The translations under genes and the position numbers were made by a program. A stretch of DNA of 64,000 nt, from the NCBI GenBank assembly GCA_019745775.1, contig JAIESR010000006.1, positions 248,001 through 312,000 on the forward strand. The letters are read 5' to 3'. Source of the DNA: Xanthobacteraceae bacterium. GTDB lineage: Bacteria; Pseudomonadota; Alphaproteobacteria; Rhizobiales; Xanthobacteraceae. Below are positions 16,856-25,446 of this stretch, one piece after another (position 1 is the first letter of the stretch; every line of letters begins with the position of its first letter). Below the pieces are notes generated by a model. That model had not been told where the DNA came from. It was given only the letters and a program-made list of their open reading frames with translations, and did no database searches.

Positions 16856-18160
16856 ATGAACATCCAGCCGCCGCGGATCGGTCCGCAACCGTGGGAGATC
16901 GTCCGCACCAAGCTCGACCAGTCGCTGCCGTTCGCGAACATGCGCGAGACGCCGTATTACCGCGACTGCATCTGGGACCAGTTCTCGAAGAAGGAATACG
17001 ACCGCCGCTACGCCGCGTTGCGGGCCAAGATGCGCGAGGCCAAGCTTGACGCGATCATCGCGCCCGGCGGCCCGAGCCACTGGAGCTTCGGCGGCGCCAT
17101 GCTGTGGCTGACCGGCCACTGGGAGTGGCACGCGCTCGCGGCCTATGTGCTGGTGCCGCTCGAGGGCGAACCGACGCTGATCTACTCGATGGGCGGCACC
17201 CATGCGGAAGCCGTGCGCCGCCAGGTCGACGTCGTGGTCAAGGACGTGCGCCACAGCCGCAACGGCCGCTACGCCGACATCATGGTCGAGCGGCTGCGCG
17301 AGCTGAAGCTCGAGCGCGGCCGGATCGGGTTGATGGAGATCGACCCGCGCCACAACGACTACATGCCGGTCAACCAGTACAACGTGCTGCGGCACAATCT
17401 GCCGGACGCCGAGCTCGTGTTCACCTCGGGCTTCCTGCACGAGCTGCTGTCGGTCCACAGCGAGGAAGAGCTCGCATGCGTTCGCGTCGCCGGCAAGCTC
17501 TGCGAAGATGCGATGAATGCCATGGTCGCGCGCGCGAAGGCCGGCGTGAAGGAATATGAGCTGCGGGCCGCGGCCGGCGCCGCCATCCTCGAGGGCGGCG
17601 GCGACATCGACTTCCTGATCATCGGCTCGACGCCGATGGACAATCCGGCGCTGATCTTCGGCAATCCGCGCCCGTCGGCGCGCGAACTGAAGAAAGGCGA
17701 CATCATCAACATGGAGCTGGCCGCCGGCTACCGCGGCTACACCGCGCAGATCGGCTCGCCGATCTGCGTCGGCGAGCCGAACGACATGGTGCGGAATTTC
17801 TGGGAGAAGATCACGCTGCCGGGCTATCGCAAGATCGTCGCCGAGATCGCGCCCGGCAAGCCGGTCGAGAACATGCGCCAGGCGAGCCGCTTCTTCCGCG
17901 ACAACGGCTACCAGTCGCGCCCGACGCAGGTGCACGGCATCGATCTCGTCACCGACAAGCCGCACGTGGTCGCCGAGCACGTGTCGGCCGAGCCGTTCGA
18001 GCAGGTGCTGAAACCCGGCATGATCATCATGGCCGAGCCCAATCCGATCTCGGCCGACGGCCTGTTCGGCATCTTCCTCGGCCACACCTTCATCGTGACC
18101 GACAAGGGTCACGAGGTGGTCGACAACTTCCCGCTGGAGATCGCCGTCGCGAAGTGGTGA
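16856..18160 (+). CDS. M24-family (Xaa-Pro peptidase/creatinase fold) protein with altered metal site
   Basis: The 434-residue protein has an N-terminal creatinase/prolidase domain followed by the pita-bread M24 domain. True aminopeptidase-type members use two Asp, one His and two Glu as metal ligands. Here the first Asp position reads Glu (INMELAAGY), the second is replaced (YTAQIGS instead of the D-I-T-R type), the His (VHGIDL) and first Glu (MAEPNP) remain, and the final Glu is not evident (FLGHTFIVT). This suggests a metal-independent creatinase-like or other non-peptidase hydrolase. The ATG at 16856 has GGAGGA upstream. It may belong functionally with the importer upstream, but a RAYT unit separates them. 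Confidence 0.75.
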   Translation: MNIQPPRIGPQPWEIVRTKLDQSLPFANMRETPYYRDCIWDQFSKKEYDRRYAALRAKMREAKLDAIIAPGGPSHWSFGGAMLWLTGHWEWHALAAYVLVPLEGEPTLIYSMGGTHAEAVRRQVDVVVKDVRHSRNGRYADIMVERLRELKLERGRIGLMEIDPRHNDYMPVNQYNVLRHNLPDAELVFTSGFLHELLSVHSEEELACVRVAGKLCEDAMNAMVARAKAGVKEYELRAAAGAAILEGGGDIDFLIIGSTPMDNPALIFGNPRPSARELKKGDIINMELAAGYRGYTAQIGSPICVGEPNDMVRNFWEKITLPGYRKIVAEIAPGKPVENMRQASRFFRDNGYQSRPTQVHGIDLVTDKPHVVAEHVSAEPFEQVLKPGMIIMAEPNPISADGLFGIFLGHTFIVTDKGHEVVDNFPLEIAVAKW

Positions 18161-18165
18161 GGACA

Positions 18166-18250
18166 CGTCATGGCCGGGCTTGTCCCGGCCATCCACGACT
18201 TTCGTTCCGAGGTTTCGAGACGTTGATGCCCGCGACAAGCGCAGGCATGA
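18166..18250. repeat. Extragenic palindromic repeat
   Basis: TGGCCGGGCTTGTCCCGGCCA (18171-18191) is a strong hairpin followed by a second imperfect one, GATGCCCGCGACAAGCGCAGGCAT (18225-18248). This dispersed palindrome type is frequent between genes in bradyrhizobia. It lies between convergent genes and could also help end transcription. Confidence 0.65.
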
Positions 18251-18274
18251 CGAACAACATCGACCGTTGCTTAT

Positions 18275-19525
18275 CTACTCCGCCGGCGCCGGCTCCGCCG
18301 CCGGCCACATGTGCGCGCGCCAGCGCAGCGCGATGATGATCGTGCAGGCGAGGCCGAGCGCGGCGTAGAGCGTTGCGGTGGCGGCAAAGCCGATGCGTTC
18401 GATCAGCGCGCCGGCAATCAGCAGGCCCACCGGCAGGCTGTAGATCGCCATCATCCGCACGCCCATGATGCGGCCGCGGAAGCGCGGGCCGGATTCGCGC
18501 ACCAGGATCACCGTCAGGCTCACCATGGCGAGGCTTTGGAACACGCCGGTGACCAGCAGCATGACGATGCCGCCGGGCAGGGTGTGCATCTGCGCGAAGA
18601 TCAAGAGCAGGACATGCCAGGCGACCGCCGCGGCGATCATCAGGCGCGGAAGCTGCGAGAAGGCCGAGACCCGGCTCATCAGCACGCCGCCCAGCATGGC
18701 GCCGAAGGAGATGCTGGCGATCAGGTAGGCCAGGCCCGCCTGGTCGACGCGGTAGATCTCGCGCGCGACATAGGGCAGGAGCGCATTGGTCAGCGGGAAT
18801 GCCGTGAAGTTGAACAGCAGCACCAGCCAGATGATCGCCATCAGGCTCGGCGTGTTCCAGATGTGGATGACGCCCTCGCGCAGGTCGTTCCAGGCCGACA
18901 CGCGGCCGGTGACGGCCGCGGTCACGGGCTCGGTCACTTTCTTGGAATGCGCTGAATCCGTCTGCGACGTCATGAGCGCGCTGGTCGCGTAGAAGATCGC
19001 AATCACGATATAGGTCGGCCCCATGCCGAGCCACGCGAACAGGCCGGCACCGGTGAGCGCGCCGGCAATGCGCGCGGAGTCCGACGTGATGCGCGACATG
19101 CCCATCGCGCCGGTCAGCTGCTCGCTCGGCATGGTGTCGGCAATCAGCGCGGCGCGCAGCCCGAGGTCGGACGGGCGGACGAGCCCCATGAATCCGACCA
19201 GCACCAGCACGATCGCCGGATTGAGCGCGCCGGCGAAGGCGAGCGTCATCAGCGTCGTGGCGATCGCGGCGTAGAACAGGCGCATCGCGGTCAGGAGGTT
19301 GCGCGGGCCGATGCGGTCGCTGACGACGCCGAGGATCGGCGCGATCAGCGTGCCGCCGTGCTGCAAGGCGCCGAACAGCGTCAGCAGCACCACCGAGCCG
19401 GTCTCGACCAGCACGTACCAGCCGAGAATCAGGAACTCCATCTCCAGCGCCCACGACGTCAACAGGTCCGCCGGCCACTGGAAGCGGTAGCTGCGAGACC
19501 GGAACGGCGCGAGCGTGGACTTCAT
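18275..19525 (-). CDS. MFS transporter (12-TM, MFS_3/enterobactin-exporter-like)
   Basis: The 416-residue protein has about twelve hydrophobic segments split by a charged central loop (SAHSKKVTEP). The loop between helices 2 and 3 contains GVVSDRIGPRNLL, the MFS signature. Members of this branch act as proton-driven exporters. The substrate is not predictable. I start at the ATG at 19525 (M-K-S-T-L-A-P-F). The frame is open 19 codons further with a TTG, but those residues look like an unrelated leader. It faces the M24 gene tail to tail across a repeat. Confidence 0.8.
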   Translation of the reverse strand: MKSTLAPFRSRSYRFQWPADLLTSWALEMEFLILGWYVLVETGSVVLLTLFGALQHGGTLIAPILGVVSDRIGPRNLLTAMRLFYAAIATTLMTLAFAGALNPAIVLVLVGFMGLVRPSDLGLRAALIADTMPSEQLTGAMGMSRITSDSARIAGALTGAGLFAWLGMGPTYIVIAIFYATSALMTSQTDSAHSKKVTEPVTAAVTGRVSAWNDLREGVIHIWNTPSLMAIIWLVLLFNFTAFPLTNALLPYVAREIYRVDQAGLAYLIASISFGAMLGGVLMSRVSAFSQLPRLMIAAAVAWHVLLLIFAQMHTLPGGIVMLLVTGVFQSLAMVSLTVILVRESGPRFRGRIMGVRMMAIYSLPVGLLIAGALIERIGFAATATLYAALGLACTIIIALRWRAHMWPAAEPAPAE

Positions 19526-19643
19526 TGCGAGAAGGAACCCGGCAGGGACGAGTGTGCAGTGCAGCACGAGAGAGGCGCGCAACTGCGATTGCGCGCCTCA
19601 TAGTCCATAGCTTCAGCGGTAAGGCAATCAGTGGCGACGCAGA

Positions 19644-20555
19644 TCAGCCGTGCTTGATGAAGGTGCCGTTGCGCAGCTCCGACACCGCCTGCTGCAGCTC
19701 GGCCTGCGTGTTCATCACGATCGGCCCGTACCACGCGACCGGCTCCTCGATCGGCTTGCCGGACACCAGGAGGAAGCGGATGCCTTCGTCGCCGGCCTGC
19801 ACCGTCACCTCGTCGCCCGAGTCGAACACCACCAGCGAGCGGTTGCCGGTGCGTTCGCGCACCAGGGTCTCGCTGCCGTCACCGTTCTCCTTCTCGGTGA
19901 GCACGCCGAACGGCGCCGACGCGCCGGAGAACGTGCCGGAGCCTTCGAACACGTAGGCAAAGGCGTGCCGGCCGACTTCGACCGGCAGCGTCTTGCGCTT
20001 GCCCGGCGGCACGAACACGTCGAGATAGCGCGGATCGGCGGCGACGCCTTCGACCGGGCCTTTCTGGCTCCAGAAGTCGCCGGTGATGATGCGCACGCGG
20101 GTGCCGTCGTCGTCCGTCACCTCGGGGATGACGGCGGCGGGAACGTCCTGGTAGCGCGGCGCGGTCATCTTGAGCGAGGAGGGCAGGTTCGCCCACAGCT
20201 GGAAGCCGTGCATGCGGCCCTTCGCGTCGCCCTGCGGCATCTCCTGGTGCATGATGCCCGAGCCGGCGGTCATCCATTGCACGTCGCCGGCGCCGAGCTT
20301 GCCGGTGTTGCCGAGGCTGTCGCGGTGCTCGACGTCGCCCGCCAAGACGTAGGTAATCGTCTCGATGCCGCGATGCGGATGCCACGGGAAGCCGGCCATA
20401 TAGTCGGCCGGGCGATCGTTGCGGAAATCGTCGAACAGCAGGAACGGATCGAACTCGGCGGTGGTGCCGAAGCCGAAGGCGCGATGCAGCTTCACGCCGG
20501 CGCCTTCCATGGTCGGCGTGGATTGGGCGATTCGCTTGACGGGTCTGATGGACAT
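19644..20555 (-). CDS. Pirin family protein (bicupin)
   Basis: The 303-residue bicupin has the pirin N-terminal metal site: HPHRG near residue 59 and HQEMP near residue 103, giving three His and one Glu. The C-terminal cupin (ADPRYLDVFVPPGKRK onward) is the pirin C-domain. Bacterial pirins can act as quercetin dioxygenases or as redox-sensitive regulators. Which applies here is unknown. It is a single gene between the MFS and DUF2336 genes, all leftward but separated by more than 100 bases. Confidence 0.88.
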   Translation of the reverse strand: MSIRPVKRIAQSTPTMEGAGVKLHRAFGFGTTAEFDPFLLFDDFRNDRPADYMAGFPWHPHRGIETITYVLAGDVEHRDSLGNTGKLGAGDVQWMTAGSGIMHQEMPQGDAKGRMHGFQLWANLPSSLKMTAPRYQDVPAAVIPEVTDDDGTRVRIITGDFWSQKGPVEGVAADPRYLDVFVPPGKRKTLPVEVGRHAFAYVFEGSGTFSGASAPFGVLTEKENGDGSETLVRERTGNRSLVVFDSGDEVTVQAGDEGIRFLLVSGKPIEEPVAWYGPIVMNTQAELQQAVSELRNGTFIKHG

Positions 20556-20677
20556 GGGTGCCCCACGGTGAGGGTGAACGGGATTTGCCAGCTATGTGGG
20601 GACGCCGGCGCAACAGTTCCAGTTCGGGCTCTGCGTCCGGCGCAGGGCTGACACGTGCGCCGGCGCCTCGCGGGGCG

Positions 20678-21775
20678 TTAGTGCCGTTGCCGCGGCTCCG
20701 CCGCGCGCGCCTGCCAGAACCCGAGAACCTGGCGCGCGGTCTCGCGCGACAGCCGCTTGTAGTCCTCGCTCAGCTTTTTGCGATCGTGCGGTGTGAGGGC
20801 ATGATGGGCGCCGCGGTTGCTCAGGATCGCGTCGACCGTCGACCAGCCGAGCGCGGCGACCCGGCAGGGCACGAGCAGGCCGTCGTTGCGGGGGCTTCCC
20901 ATCAGGGCGTCGATCACCTCGAGTGGCGCCATTGAGAGCAGCGCCAGCGCCGCGACCAGCTCCTCGTATTTGTGCGTCCTCGCGAACTCCGCCAGCGCCG
21001 CCTCGTCGAGCTCGCCCTGCCGATGCTTTTCGCGGACGATCGCCTGTGCGCGCGCGAAATCGCGTGGCGCGGTCACCTCCCAGCCGATCTCGCGCGAGAC
21101 GAAAGCCAGCACACGCTCGATCTCGCGCCGCGTTTCGGGCGGTGCCTGCGACAGCAGCCGGGATCGCACCGTCTTGCTCGCCTGCAGCAGGAGCCGCTCG
21201 AACAGGTGTTGAGGGACATCGAGCCGCAGACCGACTGCGACCGCGAGCTGGTCGTCGCTCTGCGCTTTGACCACCAGTGTCGTGTGGCCGCTCTCCGAAA
21301 AACGGGCGCCCGCGTTCTGCGCAAGCTTGTAGATGACCTCCCGGTTGCCGCGATCCAGGAGGATATCGGTCACGGATTGATCGAGCTGCCGACGGCCGGA
21401 GATCGCCAGCAGGTGACCCTGGCTCTTGGCGCGCGCGATCTGCATCAGCTCCTCGGCGGAAAGCCGCGGTGAGTTCGTCAAGACCGGCTCTGCGACGATG
21501 AGCTCATCGTCGATCGCCAGCCGCCGGATCACACGGATCGGTGCGCGCTCGACCAGCGCCAGGCGCGTCGACAGCTCCGCCCGCGCACGCGTGTCGATCC
21601 TCTCGATCAGGAAGCCGAGTACGTCTTCGAACAGGCGGACCTGGTCCTCGCTGAAACGGTCTGCGCCGGAGAGAAACAGATCGGTGACCCGCTGGAGCGC
21701 GTCAGCGCATTCATCCGCGTCGCCATGGGTCGCGCGCTCGAGTTCGGAGATCACGGATGGTTGCGCCTGCGCCAT
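20678..21775 (-). CDS. DUF2336 domain-containing protein
   Basis: The 365-residue protein is almost wholly helical with no membrane segments or signal peptide. Landmarks of DUF2336, a family largely limited to Alphaproteobacteria, include VTDLFLSGADRFSEDQV, FLIERIDTRARAELS and a repeated helical-hairpin pattern (EELMQIARAKSQGHLLAIS) resembling HEAT-type repeats. The function of the family is unknown. I start at the ATG at 21775 with GAGG upstream. The same frame is open far upstream, but that extension overlaps and antisenses the protease gene. It stands alone. Confidence 0.8.
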   Translation of the reverse strand: MAQAQPSVISELERATHGDADECADALQRVTDLFLSGADRFSEDQVRLFEDVLGFLIERIDTRARAELSTRLALVERAPIRVIRRLAIDDELIVAEPVLTNSPRLSAEELMQIARAKSQGHLLAISGRRQLDQSVTDILLDRGNREVIYKLAQNAGARFSESGHTTLVVKAQSDDQLAVAVGLRLDVPQHLFERLLLQASKTVRSRLLSQAPPETRREIERVLAFVSREIGWEVTAPRDFARAQAIVREKHRQGELDEAALAEFARTHKYEELVAALALLSMAPLEVIDALMGSPRNDGLLVPCRVAALGWSTVDAILSNRGAHHALTPHDRKKLSEDYKRLSRETARQVLGFWQARAAEPRQRH

Positions 21776-21930
21776 CGATGCCTCGGAAATCGCATTGAAG
21801 GGTGAACCGGGATGCTGGTTGCGTCGGCAAATCGACGCTAGTCGACAATCGCTAATGGATTGCTGCCGGCGTGGCGCACACCGCAGGGATGCTTGCGGCG
21901 GCGTTAACTGAACGCCTTCAATTGCGATAT

Positions 21931-24156
21931 TCAGCGCGCGGGCGGCGCGGCCGCGGCCGGACGCGGCGCCGCCGGGAAATTCGGGTTCGGCGTCGCGGTC
22001 TTGGGCGCCGCCGGTTTCGCCGTCGTTGTTGCGGTGGTCGTCGGACCCTTCGCGGCGGCCGGCTTGGGCGCCGCGGGCTTGGCGGTGGCGATCAGCTTGC
22101 CGTCTGCAATCCGGCTGTCGAGCTCGCGCAGGGCGGCGGCAGGGTCGATCAGGCCCCAGCCGTACTGATCGTCTCGGCCTTTGGCGTTGAGATTGCGTGC
22201 GGTCGAGGTCAGCACCTCGAGCACGGTCCGGACGTCGATCGACGGATGCCGTTCCACCAGCAGCGCGGCGACGCCGCTGACATGCGCGGCGGCCACCGAC
22301 GTGCCGGTGGTGAGCTGATAGGTGTCGGCGGGGGCGGGCACCATCACGTCCACGCCGGGCGCCGCGACCGCGAGATGCGGACCGCGCACCGCCTGCGCGA
22401 ACAGGGTGTCGCTTTCGTCGGTCGCGGTCACCGCGATCACGTGCGGATCGGCGGCCGGGTAAAGCGGCGGCGATTTCGCGCCCATGTTGCCGGACGCTGC
22501 GATCAGGATGACGCCCTTGGCGGCGGCATTGCGCATCGCGAGCTGGATCATCGGATCGTAAGGGCCGGCGAAGCTCATATTGATGATGCGCGCGCCTTTG
22601 TTGATCGCCCACTCGATGCCGGCGATGATCTGGCGCGTGGTCGCTTCCGGGGTCTGCCGGGTCGTGGTCGAGAACGCATGCACCGCCAGGATGCGGGCGT
22701 TCGGCGCGATGCCGAGCAGCTTGCGGTGCGAGACGATCGCGCCGGTCATGCCGGTGCCGTGCGAGTGCGCCTGCTCCGGTTTGCCGACCGCTCCGTATTC
22801 CTCGACGATCGCGCCGGCGAGATCGGGATGGTTGAGATCGACCTTGGAGTCGATCACCGCCACCAGCACCTCGCGGCCGGTGGCGACCTTGTGAACTTCG
22901 GTGAGGTTGAGCTTCTCGACGGTGTATTGCTCGGGCGATCCCGCCGCGCTCGACGTCTCCGACGCGGTGTCCTGCACGATCTGATAGACGTAGTTCGGCG
23001 AGGCGATTCCGACGCGCTCGGTCTCCAGCGTCTGCACCACGTCGTTGACGCGCCGTCCCGGCGGCAGGCTGAAATGATAGAGCGTGCCGCCGGTGATGCC
23101 GCTCTGCTGCACGCCGACCACGGTCAGGCCGAGGCGCTTGGCCTGCGCATCGACGGCTTGGCGCGACACGGCGGGACCGACATGGAACACCATCTCGGTC
23201 GGGACGTAGCGCGTCTCGGTCGGCGGCGGCACGGCGGTGAAGCCGGCGGTGCCGGGGAACGGACGCGGCGGCAGGCGCACCCGCGCGACGTTGATGTCGC
23301 GGCGGTGGTCGAGGCGGATCTTGCCGCGGTCGACCGGGCTCTTCGCCTGCGCGATCCGGGTGGCGGCGCGCTTGTCGGGCATCGTCTTGCCCTTGGCGAA
23401 TTTGAGCTCGCCGGCCTTGTCCTTGCCGGACGCAACGTCGCCTTTGCCGAGCTTGTCCTTGCCGAGCTTGTCTTTACCGAGCTTGTCTTGCGCGAGCTTG
23501 CCCTTGCCGCCGAGCTTGTCTTTCGCGAGCTCGCCTTTGCCCAGCTTGTCCTTGCCCAGCTTGTCCTTGGTCAGCGCGTCCTTCGACAGCCGGTCTTTGC
23601 CGCCGAGCTTGTCCTTGGTCAGCGCGTCCTTCGACAGCCGGTCTTTGCCGCCGAGTTTGTCCTTGGTCAGCGCGTCCTTCGACAGCCGGTCTTTGCCGCC
23701 GAGCTTGTCCTTGGTCAGCGCATCTTTCGACAGCCGCTCCTTGCCGCCAATTCTGTCTTTGCCGCCAATTTTGTCCTTGCCGAGCTTGTCCGTGACCCGG
23801 TCGGCCGGACCCTTGCCGAACTTGTCCTTGAGCCGGTCGCGCGCGATCAGGTCCTTGGCCCTGTCGCCTTTGGTGAACTTCTCCAGCGCGCCCTTGTTCT
23901 TGGTGACGTTGCCGATCGCATCCTTCGCGCCCTGTCCCTTCTGCAGCTGACCCTTCAGGTTCGGCGCGGGCTTGCCCTTCAGCACGTCTTTCGGGACCGA
24001 CTTGCCCTTGGCCTTGTCGACCGCCTGCCGCACGACGTCGAGGCCGAGCTGGGCGCGGGCATGATCAAGCGCGAACGCAGAGGCGCCCAGGATCACCAGC
24101 GCAATGGCCGCGATCCGCACGCCCCGCCGCGAATGATGGTGAGTTCCTTGCCGCAT
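21931..24156 (-). CDS. S8 subtilisin-like serine protease with Lys/Asp/Leu repeat region
   Basis: The protein is about 741 residues from the ATG at 24156 (a GGGA ribosome site precedes it; another ATG lies at 24240). A signal peptide (RIAAIALVILGASAFA) is followed by a roughly 200-residue region rich in K, D, G and L with DKLGK/DKLGG repeats, four of them a near-perfect 16-residue unit. The subtilase domain has Asp in VAVIDSKVD (about residue 434), His in HSHGTGMTG (about 464), oxyanion Asn in AASGNMGA and Ser in GTSVAAAHVSG (about 618). The C-terminus is Ala/Pro-rich. It is probably an extracytoplasmic protease. The cationic repeat may bind envelope polymers or act as a pro-region. Confidence 0.85.
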   Translation of the reverse strand: MRQGTHHHSRRGVRIAAIALVILGASAFALDHARAQLGLDVVRQAVDKAKGKSVPKDVLKGKPAPNLKGQLQKGQGAKDAIGNVTKNKGALEKFTKGDRAKDLIARDRLKDKFGKGPADRVTDKLGKDKIGGKDRIGGKERLSKDALTKDKLGGKDRLSKDALTKDKLGGKDRLSKDALTKDKLGGKDRLSKDALTKDKLGKDKLGKGELAKDKLGGKGKLAQDKLGKDKLGKDKLGKGDVASGKDKAGELKFAKGKTMPDKRAATRIAQAKSPVDRGKIRLDHRRDINVARVRLPPRPFPGTAGFTAVPPPTETRYVPTEMVFHVGPAVSRQAVDAQAKRLGLTVVGVQQSGITGGTLYHFSLPPGRRVNDVVQTLETERVGIASPNYVYQIVQDTASETSSAAGSPEQYTVEKLNLTEVHKVATGREVLVAVIDSKVDLNHPDLAGAIVEEYGAVGKPEQAHSHGTGMTGAIVSHRKLLGIAPNARILAVHAFSTTTRQTPEATTRQIIAGIEWAINKGARIINMSFAGPYDPMIQLAMRNAAAKGVILIAASGNMGAKSPPLYPAADPHVIAVTATDESDTLFAQAVRGPHLAVAAPGVDVMVPAPADTYQLTTGTSVAAAHVSGVAALLVERHPSIDVRTVLEVLTSTARNLNAKGRDDQYGWGLIDPAAALRELDSRIADGKLIATAKPAAPKPAAAKGPTTTATTTAKPAAPKTATPNPNFPAAPRPAAAAPPAR
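23560..23751 (-). repeat. Four tandem 48-bp coding repeats in the S8 protease gene
   Basis: Units at 23560-23607, 23608-23655, 23656-23703 and 23704-23751 are nearly identical (the last is the most diverged). Each encodes 16 residues of the form GGKDRLSKDALTKDKL. Because the repeat is a multiple of three, copy-number change would keep the frame. Confidence 0.9.
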
Positions 24157-24249
24157 GGTCCCAGCTGTCAGCCCCAAACGGGTCCCCGACCGTTCAATAG
24201 GGCGGGATTGTGCCGACTTTGCGTCTGGCAAGCCAAGCATACCACCGGA

Positions 24250-24927
24250 TTAAACCGGCCATTGCTCCAGCCGGTAGGCCGAATCCCAGAACATCCATTC
24301 GAGCTGGGTCGCGCGGGTGAAGGCGAAGTGCATCCGCTCGCGCAGGTTTTCCGAGGCCGTGGCCGCGACCTCGTCGGTCGCCTCGATCGTCGCCTTCACC
24401 GCGCTGTGGAACTGCTCGCCGGCATAGGTGTCGATCCAGGCCTGGTACGGGTTGGCCGCCGCCGCACGGCCGTGGATGTCGCGCCCGACCTCGGCATAGA
24501 TCCAGAAGCAGGGAAGCAGCGCCCCCAGCAGCACCTCATAGGGTTCCGCATAGGCGGTGGCGACCAGGTAGGACACATAGTGGTGGCAGGCGGGCGAGAG
24601 CGGCGTCTTGTCGAAGACGTCGGCGGTGATGCCGTAGCGCTCGAAGAACGAGCCGTGCAGCGCGCGCTCGACCACGATCGCGCCTTCCGCCGACTTCGCG
24701 AACTGGATCAGGCGCTCGGGCGAGGGCGCCTTGGCTGCGGCGAGCGTCAGCGCGCGGCCGAAGCCGATCAGGTAATGCGCGTCCTGCGTGATGTAGTGCC
24801 TGAAGCGCGCCTCGCTCAGCGTGCCGGCGGCGAGGTCGGCGTTGAACGGCATGGCGCGGATGGTTTCATACGCGCGCGCGTTGCGCGCCCAGGCGGCGGC
24901 GGAGAAGGAGTCGTCTGCGTCGGTCAT
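24250..24927 (-). CDS. tenA: TenA family protein (thiaminase II/aminopyrimidine aminohydrolase)
   Basis: The 225-residue helical protein matches TenA: the catalytic Cys is in LLPCFWIYAEVG, an active-site Asp in YITQDAHYL, and a C-terminal Glu in QLEWMFWDSAYRLEQWP. TenA hydrolyses aminopyrimidine breakdown products of thiamine so that HMP can be salvaged. No other thiamine gene is nearby. I start at the ATG at 24927. The open frame continues upstream but antisenses the HicA gene. It lies 29 bases after hicA on the same strand. Confidence 0.87.
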   Translation of the reverse strand: MTDADDSFSAAAWARNARAYETIRAMPFNADLAAGTLSEARFRHYITQDAHYLIGFGRALTLAAAKAPSPERLIQFAKSAEGAIVVERALHGSFFERYGITADVFDKTPLSPACHHYVSYLVATAYAEPYEVLLGALLPCFWIYAEVGRDIHGRAAAANPYQAWIDTYAGEQFHSAVKATIEATDEVAATASENLRERMHFAFTRATQLEWMFWDSAYRLEQWPV

Positions 24928-24956
24928 TGTGAGGTCTAGTTGTCGTGCGTCAGGGG

Positions 24957-25199
24957 TCAGCTTAGCGAAGCAAGAATATCCGCGCGGGTCACGCCTTTCG
25001 CGGCCGCTACTTGACGCAGAATGGCATTGAGTGTGCCGATGCGGAGCGGCTTGTGGTCCGGCACCGACAGGCGGTGATGTTGTGGGGTGTCCGTCTGCAA
25101 GATGATGTGGCTGCCGACTTGGTTGACCTGCCGGTAACCCCACCGGGCGCACAGGCCGCGCGCCAGGTCGCGACCGGATAGCTCGCGTGGCAACTTCAC
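24957..25199 (-). CDS. hicA: HicA-type toxin (mRNA interferase)
   Basis: This 80-residue protein has the HicA double-stranded-RNA-binding-like fold, with the catalytic His in GSHIILQTD and the C-terminal KPLRIGTLNAILRQ segment. HicA toxins cleave mRNA when freed from HicB. It starts with GTG overlapping the stop of the upstream hicB-like gene (GTGA), giving antitoxin-first order and translational coupling. Length is typical. Confidence 0.85.
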   Translation of the reverse strand: MKLPRELSGRDLARGLCARWGYRQVNQVGSHIILQTDTPQHHRLSVPDHKPLRIGTLNAILRQVAAAKGVTRADILASLS

Positions 25200-25399
25200 G
25201 CGATCACTTCATCGCGCACCAAATGCAGGCGAAGGCGCGCAGGCGCGGGCCGATCGAAGTAGAAGGCCTTCACGGCTTCGCGCACATTGGCGCGCAGTTC
25301 GTCCCAGCTGTCGGCCTGTGTGACGATGCTTTCGCCCAAGGCTTCCGCGACGAAGCCGCCGTCGGCCTCCTGCGTGACTTCGAATACCAGTTCGTTCAT
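25196..25399 (-). CDS. HicB-like antitoxin (DUF1902-type)
   Basis: The 67-residue protein begins MNELVFEVTQEADGGFVAEA and has the HicB partial RNase-H-like fold (strand, glycine turn, ALGESIVTQADSWDELRANV, then FYFDRPAP). It has no separate C-terminal DNA-binding domain, so it is a short DUF1902-like antitoxin. It overlaps hicA by four bases. I chose the ATG at 25399. Upstream in-frame residues are basic and non-homologous. Self-repression at the 47-base gap upstream is possible but no operator was identified. Confidence 0.78.
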   Translation of the reverse strand: MNELVFEVTQEADGGFVAEALGESIVTQADSWDELRANVREAVKAFYFDRPAPARLRLHLVRDEVIA

Positions 25400-25446
25400 G
25401 GCATGAAGCTTAACGGCTTTTCGCCGATGCGACAAGCTTACGCTTG

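Noticed and set aside
23560-23751. Regular 48-bp repeats considered as a CRISPR array
   Set aside because: The units are contiguous with no unique spacers and lie in frame within the protease gene, encoding 16-residue repeats.
21871-24939. Very long rightward open frame (about 1,000 codons) across the protease and tenA genes
   Set aside because: It is antisense to two well-supported genes with intact catalytic motifs. Its Leu/Arg-rich composition follows from the GC-rich codon pattern of the opposite strand.
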